Both the position numbers and the translations under genes were made by a program. Under the pieces are notes generated by a model. The model searched no databases. It was given only the letters and a program-made list of their open reading frames with translations, and was not told the DNA's origin. Of a stretch of 28,576 nt of DNA, positions 1 to 6,900 are shown in pieces (position 1 is the stretch's first letter; each line of letters starts with the position of its first letter). Origin of the DNA: Akkermansiaceae bacterium UBA5020 (GTDB lineage: Bacteria; Verrucomicrobiota; Verrucomicrobiia; Verrucomicrobiales; DEV007); the NCBI GenBank assembly GCA_002396885.1, contig DGXY01000141.1, positions 1 through 28,576 on the forward strand, written 5' to 3'.

Positions 1-26
1 ACCGCCGTTCACGGCGGTTTTTTTGC
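1..26 (+). terminator. Rho-independent terminator of an upstream gene outside the window
   Basis: A 7-bp GC-rich stem (ACCGCCG / CGGCGGT, loop TTCA) is followed directly by a run of T residues. This is a classic intrinsic terminator for a plus-strand gene that ends left of the window. Confidence 0.8.
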
Positions 27-239
27 TGCGACGCGTAGGGATGAGGGCCCGTAGGGTTCGACTGCTTCGCCGCCCGAGCCAGAGCGAGTGCGGTGAGAAT
101 GTAGGCGAGCGAAGCTCGCAAAAACGCAGGGACGGGGCTGGGCGCAGTCAATCCCGTAGAGGGACCCAGAGACGCGTTCTTAGTAGAAGCGCTTTTCGCG
201 AGCGACTTGGAGATCACCATTGCTGATGAAAGCGATCCC
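27..239. other. Intergenic stretch with no convincing gene
   Basis: No credible coding region is seen between the left terminator and the end of sufT. The only plus-strand ORF (23-226) is Arg/Ser-rich and low in complexity, and looks like chance coding in GC-rich DNA. A short palindrome, GCGAGC-GAA-GCTCGC at about 107-121, could form a 6-bp hairpin near the 3' end of the minus-strand sufT transcript. It lacks a good U-tract, so calling it a terminator would be speculative. Confidence 0.5.
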
Positions 240-788
240 TCACACCATCCCGAGCTTCATGCGGCCTTCCTCGGAGATCATGTCCTGATTCCAGACGGGA
301 TCCCAGACGATGTCAACGCGGGCGTTGCTGATGCCGTCGAGCATGAGGATTTTCGACTGGGCGTCGGCGGCGATGGTGGGGCCCATGCCGCAACCGGGGG
401 CGGTGAGCGTCATCTTGACCTCGACGTTGACTTCTCCCTCGTCCTTTTGCACGCGGCAATCATAGACGAGGCCGAGATCGACGATGTTCACGGGAATTTC
501 CGGGTCGTAGACGAGTTTGAGCTGTTCCCAGATCGCCCCTTCGAGGTCTCCGGAGGCGAGGGCTTCGTTGGCGGCGCTGCGTTTGTTCTTCTCAGCTTCG
601 AGGTCGATGCCGAGGGCGTCGGCATTCTCGGCCTTGATGCGGGCGAGTCCGTGCGGGGTCGCGACGGTGTAGGTGCCGCCGAGTGCCTGGGTGATCATGA
701 CCTTAGTGCCGACCGGGAGGGAAACGAGGTCGCCGCTCGGGATCTGGATGGCTTCGACTTCGCGGGTGAGAGTGATTTCTTCGTGCAT
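240..788 (-). CDS. sufT: Fe-S cluster assembly protein SufT (MIP18/DUF59 family)
   Basis: The 182-aa protein has the long N-terminal region (about 1-85) seen in the SufT subfamily, then a DUF59/MIP18 domain (about 85-170). That domain carries the hallmark block DPEIPVNIVDLGLVY (95-109) and the loop TAPGCGMG (129-136), with Cys133 as the conserved family cysteine. SufT proteins help maturation of Fe-S proteins, probably by cluster transfer from SUF scaffolds. The gene is last in a minus-strand cluster, 70 nt after the IscU-like scaffold gene, which fits this role. No sufB, sufC, sufD or sufS is seen in the window, so the main SUF machinery must lie elsewhere. The ATG start at 788 gives the expected family N-terminus. 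Family assignment is firm; the exact client proteins are unknown. Confidence 0.92.
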   Translation of the reverse strand: MHEEITLTREVEAIQIPSGDLVSLPVGTKVMITQALGGTYTVATPHGLARIKAENADALGIDLEAEKNKRSAANEALASGDLEGAIWEQLKLVYDPEIPVNIVDLGLVYDCRVQKDEGEVNVEVKMTLTAPGCGMGPTIAADAQSKILMLDGISNARVDIVWDPVWNQDMISEEGRMKLGMV

Positions 789-858
789 GGAATCGCCGCA
801 GAGCGGCAGTTGAGGTGGAGAGTAAAGGTAAAAGCGGTAAGCCCTCGCGTCGGTGGAT

Positions 859-1344
859 TCAATCGAGTTTGACGACCTTGAGTTTACCCGACTTCAGGGG
901 CTTGGCTTGAAAAGAACCGAGGAGGGTCTCGCCGATGACTGGGGAGGGTTCGGTCGGGGCGGCGGGCCCACCCTGATCGGCCTTGAGCGCTTCGCGGAGG
1001 GCACCTTCGACCATGTCGCCGCAGTGGAGTTTCATGGGGGGGAGCGGTCCAAGGGGGGCGGAGAGATCGGCGGAATTCAAATCGCGGGCCTCGGCGACGG
1101 TCTTGCCCTTGAGCATCTCGGTGGCGAGGCTGGCGACAGCGATGGCGGTCTGGCAGCCAAAGCTCTGGAAGGAGGCCCGGTCGATGATCTTTTTGCCGTC
1201 CTTCTCGGTGAACTTCAGCCACATCCGCACCATGTCGCCGCACTCGGGATTGCCGACGGTGCCAACGGCGTCGGCATCGGCCATTTCCCCCATGTTCTGC
1301 GGATTGGCGAGGGCGGCTTGGATGCGGTCTTCGGTGGTTTCCAT
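859..1344 (-). CDS. Iron-sulfur cluster scaffold protein, IscU/NifU N-terminal type
   Basis: The 161-aa protein has the three cluster-ligating cysteines of IscU/NifU-N in canonical contexts: Cys35 in VGNPECGD (with Asp37), Cys64 in SFGCQTAI, and Cys108 in LHCGDMVEGAL. The family assembles [2Fe-2S] clusters and passes them to acceptor proteins in the cytoplasm. The core ends near residue 123. A tail of about 38 residues, rich in Pro/Gly/Lys, follows and is unlike the short C-terminus of E. coli IscU. The ATG at 1344 is chosen because the longer reading begins with TTG at 1377 and would overlap the rhodanese stop codon. The gene lies between the rhodanese-like gene (30 nt upstream) and sufT, probably as an operon. 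The scaffold fold is certain, but whether it works with SUF or ISC components cannot be told here. Confidence 0.92.
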   Translation of the reverse strand: METTEDRIQAALANPQNMGEMADADAVGTVGNPECGDMVRMWLKFTEKDGKKIIDRASFQSFGCQTAIAVASLATEMLKGKTVAEARDLNSADLSAPLGPLPPMKLHCGDMVEGALREALKADQGGPAAPTEPSPVIGETLLGSFQAKPLKSGKLKVVKLD

Positions 1345-1373
1345 GGTGTGAATCTCTTGCGCAGGAGTTGAGA

Positions 1374-1943
1374 TCAATCCTCGAACTCGAGTTGGTAGCG
1401 AGGGAGGGAAGGATCGGCCTCTTTGGCGTAGGCGTCGATGCCGCCGCGGAGGGCGCGGGCGTTTTTGAAGCCGTGGCCGACGAGATAGGCGCAGGCGTCG
1501 AGGGAGCGGTCGCCGGTGTGATCGTAGAGGACGATGAGGCGGTCCTTGGGTTCGCTCGCGAAGATGGACTGGAGGAGATCGTTGCTGAAAAGCTCGGCCC
1601 CGGGGAGGACGACGGCCTCGTGCTCTTCCCGGGTGCGGAGGTCGAGGAGGCGGGGGGGAGGTGTCCCGGCGAGGGCGGTGGCGAGATCGGCAGGTTCGAT
1701 GAGGAGGCTCCGATCGTGCTCGTGGGCTTCGAGGATGTGGCCGATGACTTCGGCGACGGGCAGATCTTCGTTCCGGGCGCAGACTTCGGCGAGGGGCTCG
1801 GAGTCGTCGTAGGCGCAGCTTTTGCAGCCGCCGATGTGGTAGCGGGCGAAAAGGGCGCGTTTCGCCCCGGGAAAGCGGGCGAGGACTTCCCCCATGGGGG
1901 TGGAGCCGTCAAGGGCGGGGGCTTCGGCGGTGCTGGTGGCCAT
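1374..1943 (-). CDS. DUF1858-like domain plus rhodanese domain lacking the active-site Cys
   Basis: The ATG at 1943 gives 189 aa. Residues about 13-72 resemble DUF1858, a small putative redox-disulfide domain, with the CxxC-type pair Cys40/Cys43 in HIGGCKSCAYDD. Residues about 82-180 are a rhodanese-like domain with the LLDLRTREEHE block (99-109) and a late GGIDAY motif. The catalytic loop normally has Cys followed by a short Arg/Gly-rich P-loop. Here it reads YDHTGDRS (140-147), with Asp141 where the sulfur-carrying Cys belongs, so sulfurtransferase activity is unlikely. The gene is first in the cluster with the scaffold and sufT genes. A role as a sulfur or redox adaptor in Fe-S assembly is an inference. 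A longer upstream reading to 2075 would run into pssA on the other strand and was not used. Confidence 0.85.
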   Translation of the reverse strand: MATSTAEAPALDGSTPMGEVLARFPGAKRALFARYHIGGCKSCAYDDSEPLAEVCARNEDLPVAEVIGHILEAHEHDRSLLIEPADLATALAGTPPPRLLDLRTREEHEAVVLPGAELFSNDLLQSIFASEPKDRLIVLYDHTGDRSLDACAYLVGHGFKNARALRGGIDAYAKEADPSLPRYQLEFED

Positions 1944-1963
1944 GGCGACGAATATGAACCCAT

Positions 1964-2002
1964 CCCGCGCCCTTGGCATTTGAAATTTGAACTTTGCGCG
2001 GG
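1964..2002. promoter_or_regulatory. Inverted repeat in the divergent rhodanese/pssA promoter region
   Basis: Perfect 7-bp arms CCCGCGC (1964-1970) and GCGCGGG (1996-2002) flank a 25-nt A/T-richer centre with tandem TTGAAATTTGAA-like sequence. The element sits in the 77-nt gap between the divergent starts at 1943 and 2021. It could be an operator or part of two back-to-back promoters. No clear -35/-10 pair was identified. Confidence 0.3.
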
Positions 2003-2020
2003 AACGGGGACAGTCACAGA

Positions 2021-2896
2021 ATGAAACGCCATATTCCCGGCCCCTGGAGCAATCCCCAGGTCTATCTCCTGCCAAACCTCATGACCGCGGGCAATCTTGC
2101 CTGCGGTTTCAGCGCGGTGATGGCGATCTTCGACGGGATGCAGAGCGAGGCAGGCGGGGCGAGAGAGTTCCACATCGCGATTTTCCTCATTCTCGGGGCC
2201 TGTCTGTTTGACGCGCTCGATGGCCGGATCGCCCGGTTGAAAGGGCAGGATTCGATGTTCGGGCGGGAGTTTGACTCGCTCGCGGACATCATTTCCTTTG
2301 GGATCGCCCCGGCCTTGCTCGTGATGGACATGGTCCTGAAATCCTTCGACGACCGTCTCGGCTGGACGATTGCCTTTGTCTATCTGCTCTGCGGCGCGAT
2401 GCGCCTCGCTCGTTTCAATTGCCTCTCCCAAGCTTCCGCGGAGGAAAAGTCCGTGCCAAAGTCGCGGGACTTCGTGGGGTTTCCGATCCCGGCGGCGGCG
2501 GGCTTGATCGCCTCGCTCACGCTCTTCATGCTCTGGTTGAACGAGGGGGACAAAAACGTGGGCAACTGGAGGTATCTCCTCTTGGTGATCATGCCCTTGC
2601 TTTCCTTCATGATGCTCAGCGAGTTCAGCTACCCCAGCTTCAAGGCGATGAATTGGCGGGCGAAGAAGTCGCTCGTGTGGCTGTTCGTAGCGATCCTCGT
2701 GCTGGTCTGTGCGGTGAATTTCGTGGAATTCGTTCCGCTGCTCATCTTCATGTCCTACCTCACCTACGGGCTGGTGCGGCCCTGGATCTCCCGCGAATGG
2801 CGTCGAGAAATCGAGGATGGGGTGGACGAGAACGGGGACCTCGACGCGCCGGGGGATGAGCGTGTAGAGGATGCGAACGACGAGGCGGTGCAGTAG
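2021..2896 (+). CDS. pssA: CDP-diacylglycerol--serine O-phosphatidyltransferase
   Basis: This 291-aa polytopic membrane protein joins CDP-diacylglycerol and L-serine to make phosphatidylserine, the precursor of phosphatidylethanolamine. The CDP-alcohol phosphatidyltransferase signature D-x2-DG-x2-AR-x8-G-x3-D-x3-D is complete: Asp64, Asp67-Gly68, Ala71-Arg72, Gly81, Asp85 and Asp89. The upstream PNLMTAGNLACGF block (18-30) is typical of type-II PssA. About six to eight hydrophobic segments follow, and the C-terminal tail is acidic (about 260-291). The ATG at 2021 is preferred to the upstream TTG at 1994, because it places the family-typical N-terminus and has a purine-rich ACGGGGAC upstream. 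No psd gene is adjacent. The assignment is firm; psd is presumably elsewhere. Confidence 0.93.
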   Translation: MKRHIPGPWSNPQVYLLPNLMTAGNLACGFSAVMAIFDGMQSEAGGAREFHIAIFLILGACLFDALDGRIARLKGQDSMFGREFDSLADIISFGIAPALLVMDMVLKSFDDRLGWTIAFVYLLCGAMRLARFNCLSQASAEEKSVPKSRDFVGFPIPAAAGLIASLTLFMLWLNEGDKNVGNWRYLLLVIMPLLSFMMLSEFSYPSFKAMNWRAKKSLVWLFVAILVLVCAVNFVEFVPLLIFMSYLTYGLVRPWISREWRREIEDGVDENGDLDAPGDERVEDANDEAVQ

Positions 2897-2908
2897 GGAA
2901 GCACCGGC

Positions 2909-3132
2909 GGCGCGTAAAAGGTTGGAAGGTAAAAAGTAAAAGGTAGGGCGTGTTGAGTGGGTTTTGGATTCTTTGGAGGAAGTGATTCGCGTCAATTCGC
3001 GGTCCATTCCTTCTTCCATTCGCGTTCCAAAGCATTCAACGCGAATGGAAGAGGGAATGGGCCGCGAATGACCGCGAATACATGCGCCGCGAGACGCTCC
3101 CCACCTTTTACCTTCCTACTTTTTACCGCGCC
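2909..3132. repeat. Outer imperfect inverted repeat enclosing the palindrome
   Basis: The left arm (about 2909-2948) carries GGTAAAA/AGGTA-type purine-rich units after GGCGCG. The right arm (about 3101-3132) is its approximate reverse complement (pyrimidine-rich, ending in CGCGCC). A seven-base indel separates them. In addition, a short near-direct repeat of the form GCCG(C)GAGA(G)(G)CGCTCCCC occurs at about 3087-3102 and 3129-3145. The whole block has the look of an inserted or expanded intergenic element. Confidence 0.65.
2985..3079. repeat. Long inner palindrome (42-nt arms, 11-nt loop)
   Basis: Arm 2985-3026 and arm 3038-3079 are inverted copies that match at 37 of 42 positions by eye. 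They are separated by an 11-nt loop (3027-3037). The arms contain repeated ATTCGCG units in one orientation and CGCGAAT in the other. The stem has only scattered mismatches and no T-run follows, so it is not a standard terminator. It resembles a dispersed intergenic palindromic repeat, or MITE-like or REP-like element, more than a gene-specific structure. Confidence 0.85.
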
Positions 3133-3181
3133 GAGAGGCGCTCCCCGTTGACCGGAAGCGAGTCTGCGTTATGGGTGGCGG

Positions 3182-3958
3182 ATGGACTTTTTGAACGAAC
3201 TTTTTTCTCTCGAAGGTAAAACGGCGGTGGTGATCGGAGGCACGGGCGTGCTCTGTGGTGAGATGGCCCTGGGTCTCGCCAAAGCGGGCGCGACGGTGGC
3301 GGTGGTGGGACGCAGCGAGGAAAAGGGCGCCGAGCGTCTCGCCCAAATCGAGGCAGCAGGAGGGAAGGGATTCTTTGTCGCGGCCGACGTGGCGGACCGA
3401 ACCTCGCTCGAGGGACTCCTCGCGGAAGTCGTCGCGAAACAAGGCCGCGTCGACATCCTCGTGAACGGAGCCGGGGTGAACTCGCCGACTCCGGTGCTCG
3501 AGATCACGGACGAGGAATTCTCTCGCATCCTCGACATTAACCTCGGTTCGATCTTGCGGAGCTGCCAGATCTTCGGCAAACACATGCTCGAGAACGGCGG
3601 CGGCTCGATCATCAATCTCGGTTCGATCTCGGGGCTGGGCCCGCTCAGCCGGGTCTTCACCTATTCGGCGAGCAAGGCGGCCGTGCACAATCTCTCGAAG
3701 AATCTCGCCCGCGAGTGGGCGGAACAAAAGGTGCGGGTAAACACGCTCGTGCCCGGCTTTTTCCCGGCGGAGCAGAATCGCAAGGTTCTCAACGAATCGC
3801 GTGTCGCGGCGATCATGGGGCACACCCCGGCGAAGCGCTTCGGCGAGGCTCACGAGCTGATCGGAGCGACCCTGCTATTGGCCTCGGAGAAAGCGGGCTC
3901 CTTCATCACCGGGATCGAGATGGTCGTCGACGGCGGTTTCTCGGCGATGTCGATCTGA
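3182..3958 (+). CDS. Short-chain dehydrogenase/reductase, similar to mannonate/gluconate-type SDRs
   Basis: The 258-aa protein is a classical SDR with a Rossmann fold. The cofactor loop is GGTGVLCG (19-26). Arg44 after beta-2 could favour NADP(H). Asp69-Val70 in AADV contacts adenine, and NGAG lies at 95-98. The catalytic tetrad is Asn120 (DINLGS), Ser148 (GSISG), Tyr161 and Lys165 (YSASK). The C-terminal GGF block is also present. The opening NELFSLEGKTAVVIGG and the GAGVNSPTPV region resemble SDRs annotated as fructuronate reductase/D-mannonate oxidoreductase or gluconate 5-dehydrogenase, but the substrate cannot be fixed from sequence alone. No uronate genes are adjacent. The gene converges with the large metalloprotease, with 16 nt between the stops. 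Confidence 0.88.
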   Translation: MDFLNELFSLEGKTAVVIGGTGVLCGEMALGLAKAGATVAVVGRSEEKGAERLAQIEAAGGKGFFVAADVADRTSLEGLLAEVVAKQGRVDILVNGAGVNSPTPVLEITDEEFSRILDINLGSILRSCQIFGKHMLENGGGSIINLGSISGLGPLSRVFTYSASKAAVHNLSKNLAREWAEQKVRVNTLVPGFFPAEQNRKVLNESRVAAIMGHTPAKRFGEAHELIGATLLLASEKAGSFITGIEMVVDGGFSAMSI

Positions 3959-3974
3959 GAAAACGGTCTGCGGA

Positions 3975-6900
3975 TCAGCGGGGCCTCGTCCTCGCTCCTG
4001 CGACGGGAGAGGGGGCAGAGGTGCCGGAGTCGTTTACGGCGCGGACGCGGAAGGCGTATAAGCTGCTTGGCCGGAGACGGGTCTCGAGAAAACGGAAAGT
4101 GTCCCCCGTGACGCGGCCCGCGATGCGCCAGCGGGCCGATCCCGGGTCGCGTCGTTCGATCAGGTAGGAAGTGGCGTTGAGTCCGGGTGTCCAGGTCACC
4201 TCGATTTTGCCCCGAGGGAGGGCGCGCGCCCGGACCACGTTGGGTGCGATGGGATCGCTCGTGTAGAAAAGGTTCAGGACGACCTCGCCGGCGGCTCCAT
4301 TGAATCCATCGACGGCGAAAGCGAATTCCTCACCCGCAAAGACATTGATGAAGAGAGAACTGTTGAAGGTGCCAGCCTCTTGGTCATCGTCATTGCTGGC
4401 CAGTTCAGTAAGGCCGGAGAGGGTGCCGCCAAGGTAGATCGCCAAGGTGGTGTCGAAGCTACTCCCGAAGGTGTCGAGGAGGAGGAGCCCATCGCGGGGC
4501 GCGGTCCAGGCCCACCAGAGCGAGCGTCCCACGGGGGTGCCGCCATGGTTCGGCTCGCCCGGCTCGCGCGTCGCCCCTTCGTTGTTCGCCGTCGCGGTGA
4601 TAAACTCGCCGTTCAGGGTGATCCGGTCGTCGAAGAGATCGTTCGACTGGTTCGTCTCGGGTTGGAAGGCGAGGCGGAGCTGGACATTGCCCGAGTCGCC
4701 CCGATAGCCGTCTACCGCGATCTGGTAGGTGGCACCGCCCACGACGGCGAAAGAAACGCGGCTGGTCGCGCCATTGAAGTCGTCGTTGGATGCGACGGGC
4801 GTGAGTGCCGGAACGCTCGTGCCGGTGTAAATGGCGAGAAGGGTGTCGAAGTCGCTGCCAAACGTGTCGATGGTGAGGGTCCCGGGCGAGGGCGCGGTCC
4901 AGGTCCACCAAAGCGAATGGCCTCCGGCATCGCCGGCGTGGTTGGGCTCGCCGATTTCCTTGCCGGCTCCGGCGCTGTTGCCGGTGGCGCTGACGCTGTT
5001 ACCGCTGAGGGAGGTCCGATTGGAGAAATTGGCGTTCGAGACGGAGCTGGCGCGACGTCCACTCTCGGGGCCTGCGGGGGCGGAGGCGCCGGCGCTATTT
5101 CGGGAGACGACCCAGAAGGAATAGGTGGTGCCGGCGATGGCGGTGAGATCGTCGTAGGTCGTCGCCGTGACGTTGCCGAGCAGGGTGGCACCGGAGAAGG
5201 TCGTGGTGGTGTGCCGGTAGACATCGTAGGAGGTGGCGCCGGATCCGGCGGTCCAGGTGATGCGAACACGGTCACTGAAGGCATCATCGGAGGCGGAGAG
5301 ACCTCCCGGCGGCGAGGGAGGCGTGGCCGCGGACTGGAAGGAGAGCTGGAGTTTCACACTCCCGGAAGCTCCGGCGAAACCATCGACAGCGATCTGGTAT
5401 TCCGTCCCGGAAGTGACGGTGAAGGAGACGCGGCTCGAGCCGTTACCCCCGGAATCGTCGTCGGCAGCGCGCGAGGTGAGGGCTCCGAAGCCGCTTCCGG
5501 TGTAGACTCCGAGGAGGGTGTCGAAAGACGATCCGATCGTGTCGATCGTGAGGCTACCCGCCGCGGGAGCGATCCATCGCCACCAGAGCGATTTTCCGCC
5601 CGCATACCCCGCGTGGTTGGGTTCGCCGCCTTCCTTGGTGGCCGTCGCGCTCGAGGTCGTGACGGACGTGCCCGCTCCGGTGAGAAGGGCGCGGTTTCCG
5701 AAATTGTCGTTCGACACCGCGGCGGTGCGGAGGCCCGTGTCAGGCCCGGCCGGGTTGAGGGCGCTACCCGCGCTGTTCTTCGAAACAATCCAGTAGTGGT
5801 AGGTCGTGCCCGGGACGGCGGTGGTATCATCGAAGGCGAGGGCGGCGGTATTCCCGAGCAGGGTGGCGGAGGCGAATGTCGCCGAGGTGTGACGGCGCAC
5901 GTCATAGGAGGTGGCCCCGGGGCCGGCGGTCCATTCGATGCGGACAAGGTCGCTGAAGGTTCCGTCGCTCGCCGAGATCGAGGGGGGAGGCGAGGGCAAC
6001 GAGGGCGTGGTGGAGAAGGTGAAATTGAGATTCACCGTTCCCGAAGCCCCTCCATAGCCATCGACGGCGATGGCGTAGGAGGTGCCGGCGGTCACCTGGA
6101 CGACGCTACGGCTCGTGAGATTGCCACCCGAGTCGTCGTCGGATCCTCGCACGGTCAGGGCGGAGACACTGCCGCCGTCGTAGACGCCGAGGACGGTGTC
6201 GAAGCTGCTCCCCACGGTATCCACGGTAAAGGTGCCGGCGGAGGGGGCGGTCCAGCTCCACCAAAGGGATTTGCCCCCGACATTCCCCGCATGATTGGGC
6301 TCGCCCGACTCTTTGCCGGCGGCGGCATTCGAGGCGGAGACGCCGCCACTGGTTCCCGTCAGCGTGGTGCGGTTGGCAAAGGCGTCGTTGCTGGTCGCCG
6401 CGGCCCCCCGGAATCCCGCGTCGGAGGCGGAGAAAGCGCTCGATCCGTCGAGGTTCGAGGCTTTCACCCGGTAGAAATAGGCATCTCCCACCGCGGTGGT
6501 GAAATCGTCGAAGGTGGTCGCGGCGGTCGTGCCGAGGGACTGTGCTGCGGAAGGATTGTCGATGAGCGAGCGGAAGACTTCATATCCCGTCGCGGCACCG
6601 GAGGCGTTCCAAGTGACCCGGACGCGGTCGGTGAGGGTGCCGTCGGTGGCGGTGACGCCGGTCGGTGCCGCGGGTCCTAAGGATGTCACCAAGGTCAAGG
6701 ACCATCCGTCGAGGATCTGCCCGCCATCGGCGGAGGGGAAATCGTCGAGCGCGAAAAGCTGCCAGGTGCCGTTGACCCCGCCCGCGACGAGCCCGGCGAG
6801 TGCGCTACCGTGGGGTCCCGCTGGTGCGGGCGTGGGGAAGACATCGTCGTTCCCATAGTTGGTCGGCCGATAGGTGCCGCCGGAGAGTTGAGCGTTTTCT

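Larger units (their letters stand above)
2897..3181. other. Intergenic region occupied by a nested palindromic element
   Basis: No ORF of substance is present between pssA and the SDR gene. The stretch consists largely of an outer imperfect inverted repeat and an inner long hairpin, annotated separately. It follows the pssA stop by about 12 nt and may act as an mRNA 3' structure. Confidence 0.7.

Noticed and set aside
107..121. GCGAGC-GAA-GCTCGC palindrome beyond sufT
   Set aside because: No U-tract follows on the sufT transcript strand and the stem is short. It may be a chance GC palindrome.
884..3019. 711-codon minus-strand ORF
   Set aside because: It spans the opposite strand of pssA and another frame of the rhodanese and scaffold genes. 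Pro/Ser/Arg-rich composition and lack of any domain mark it as a GC-driven shadow.
4380..6680. 766-codon plus-strand ORF opposite the metalloprotease
   Set aside because: Its Gly/Arg/Val-rich repeats mirror the repeated FN3 and beta-modules on the coding strand. No domain is recognisable, and the minus-strand frame encodes clear domains.
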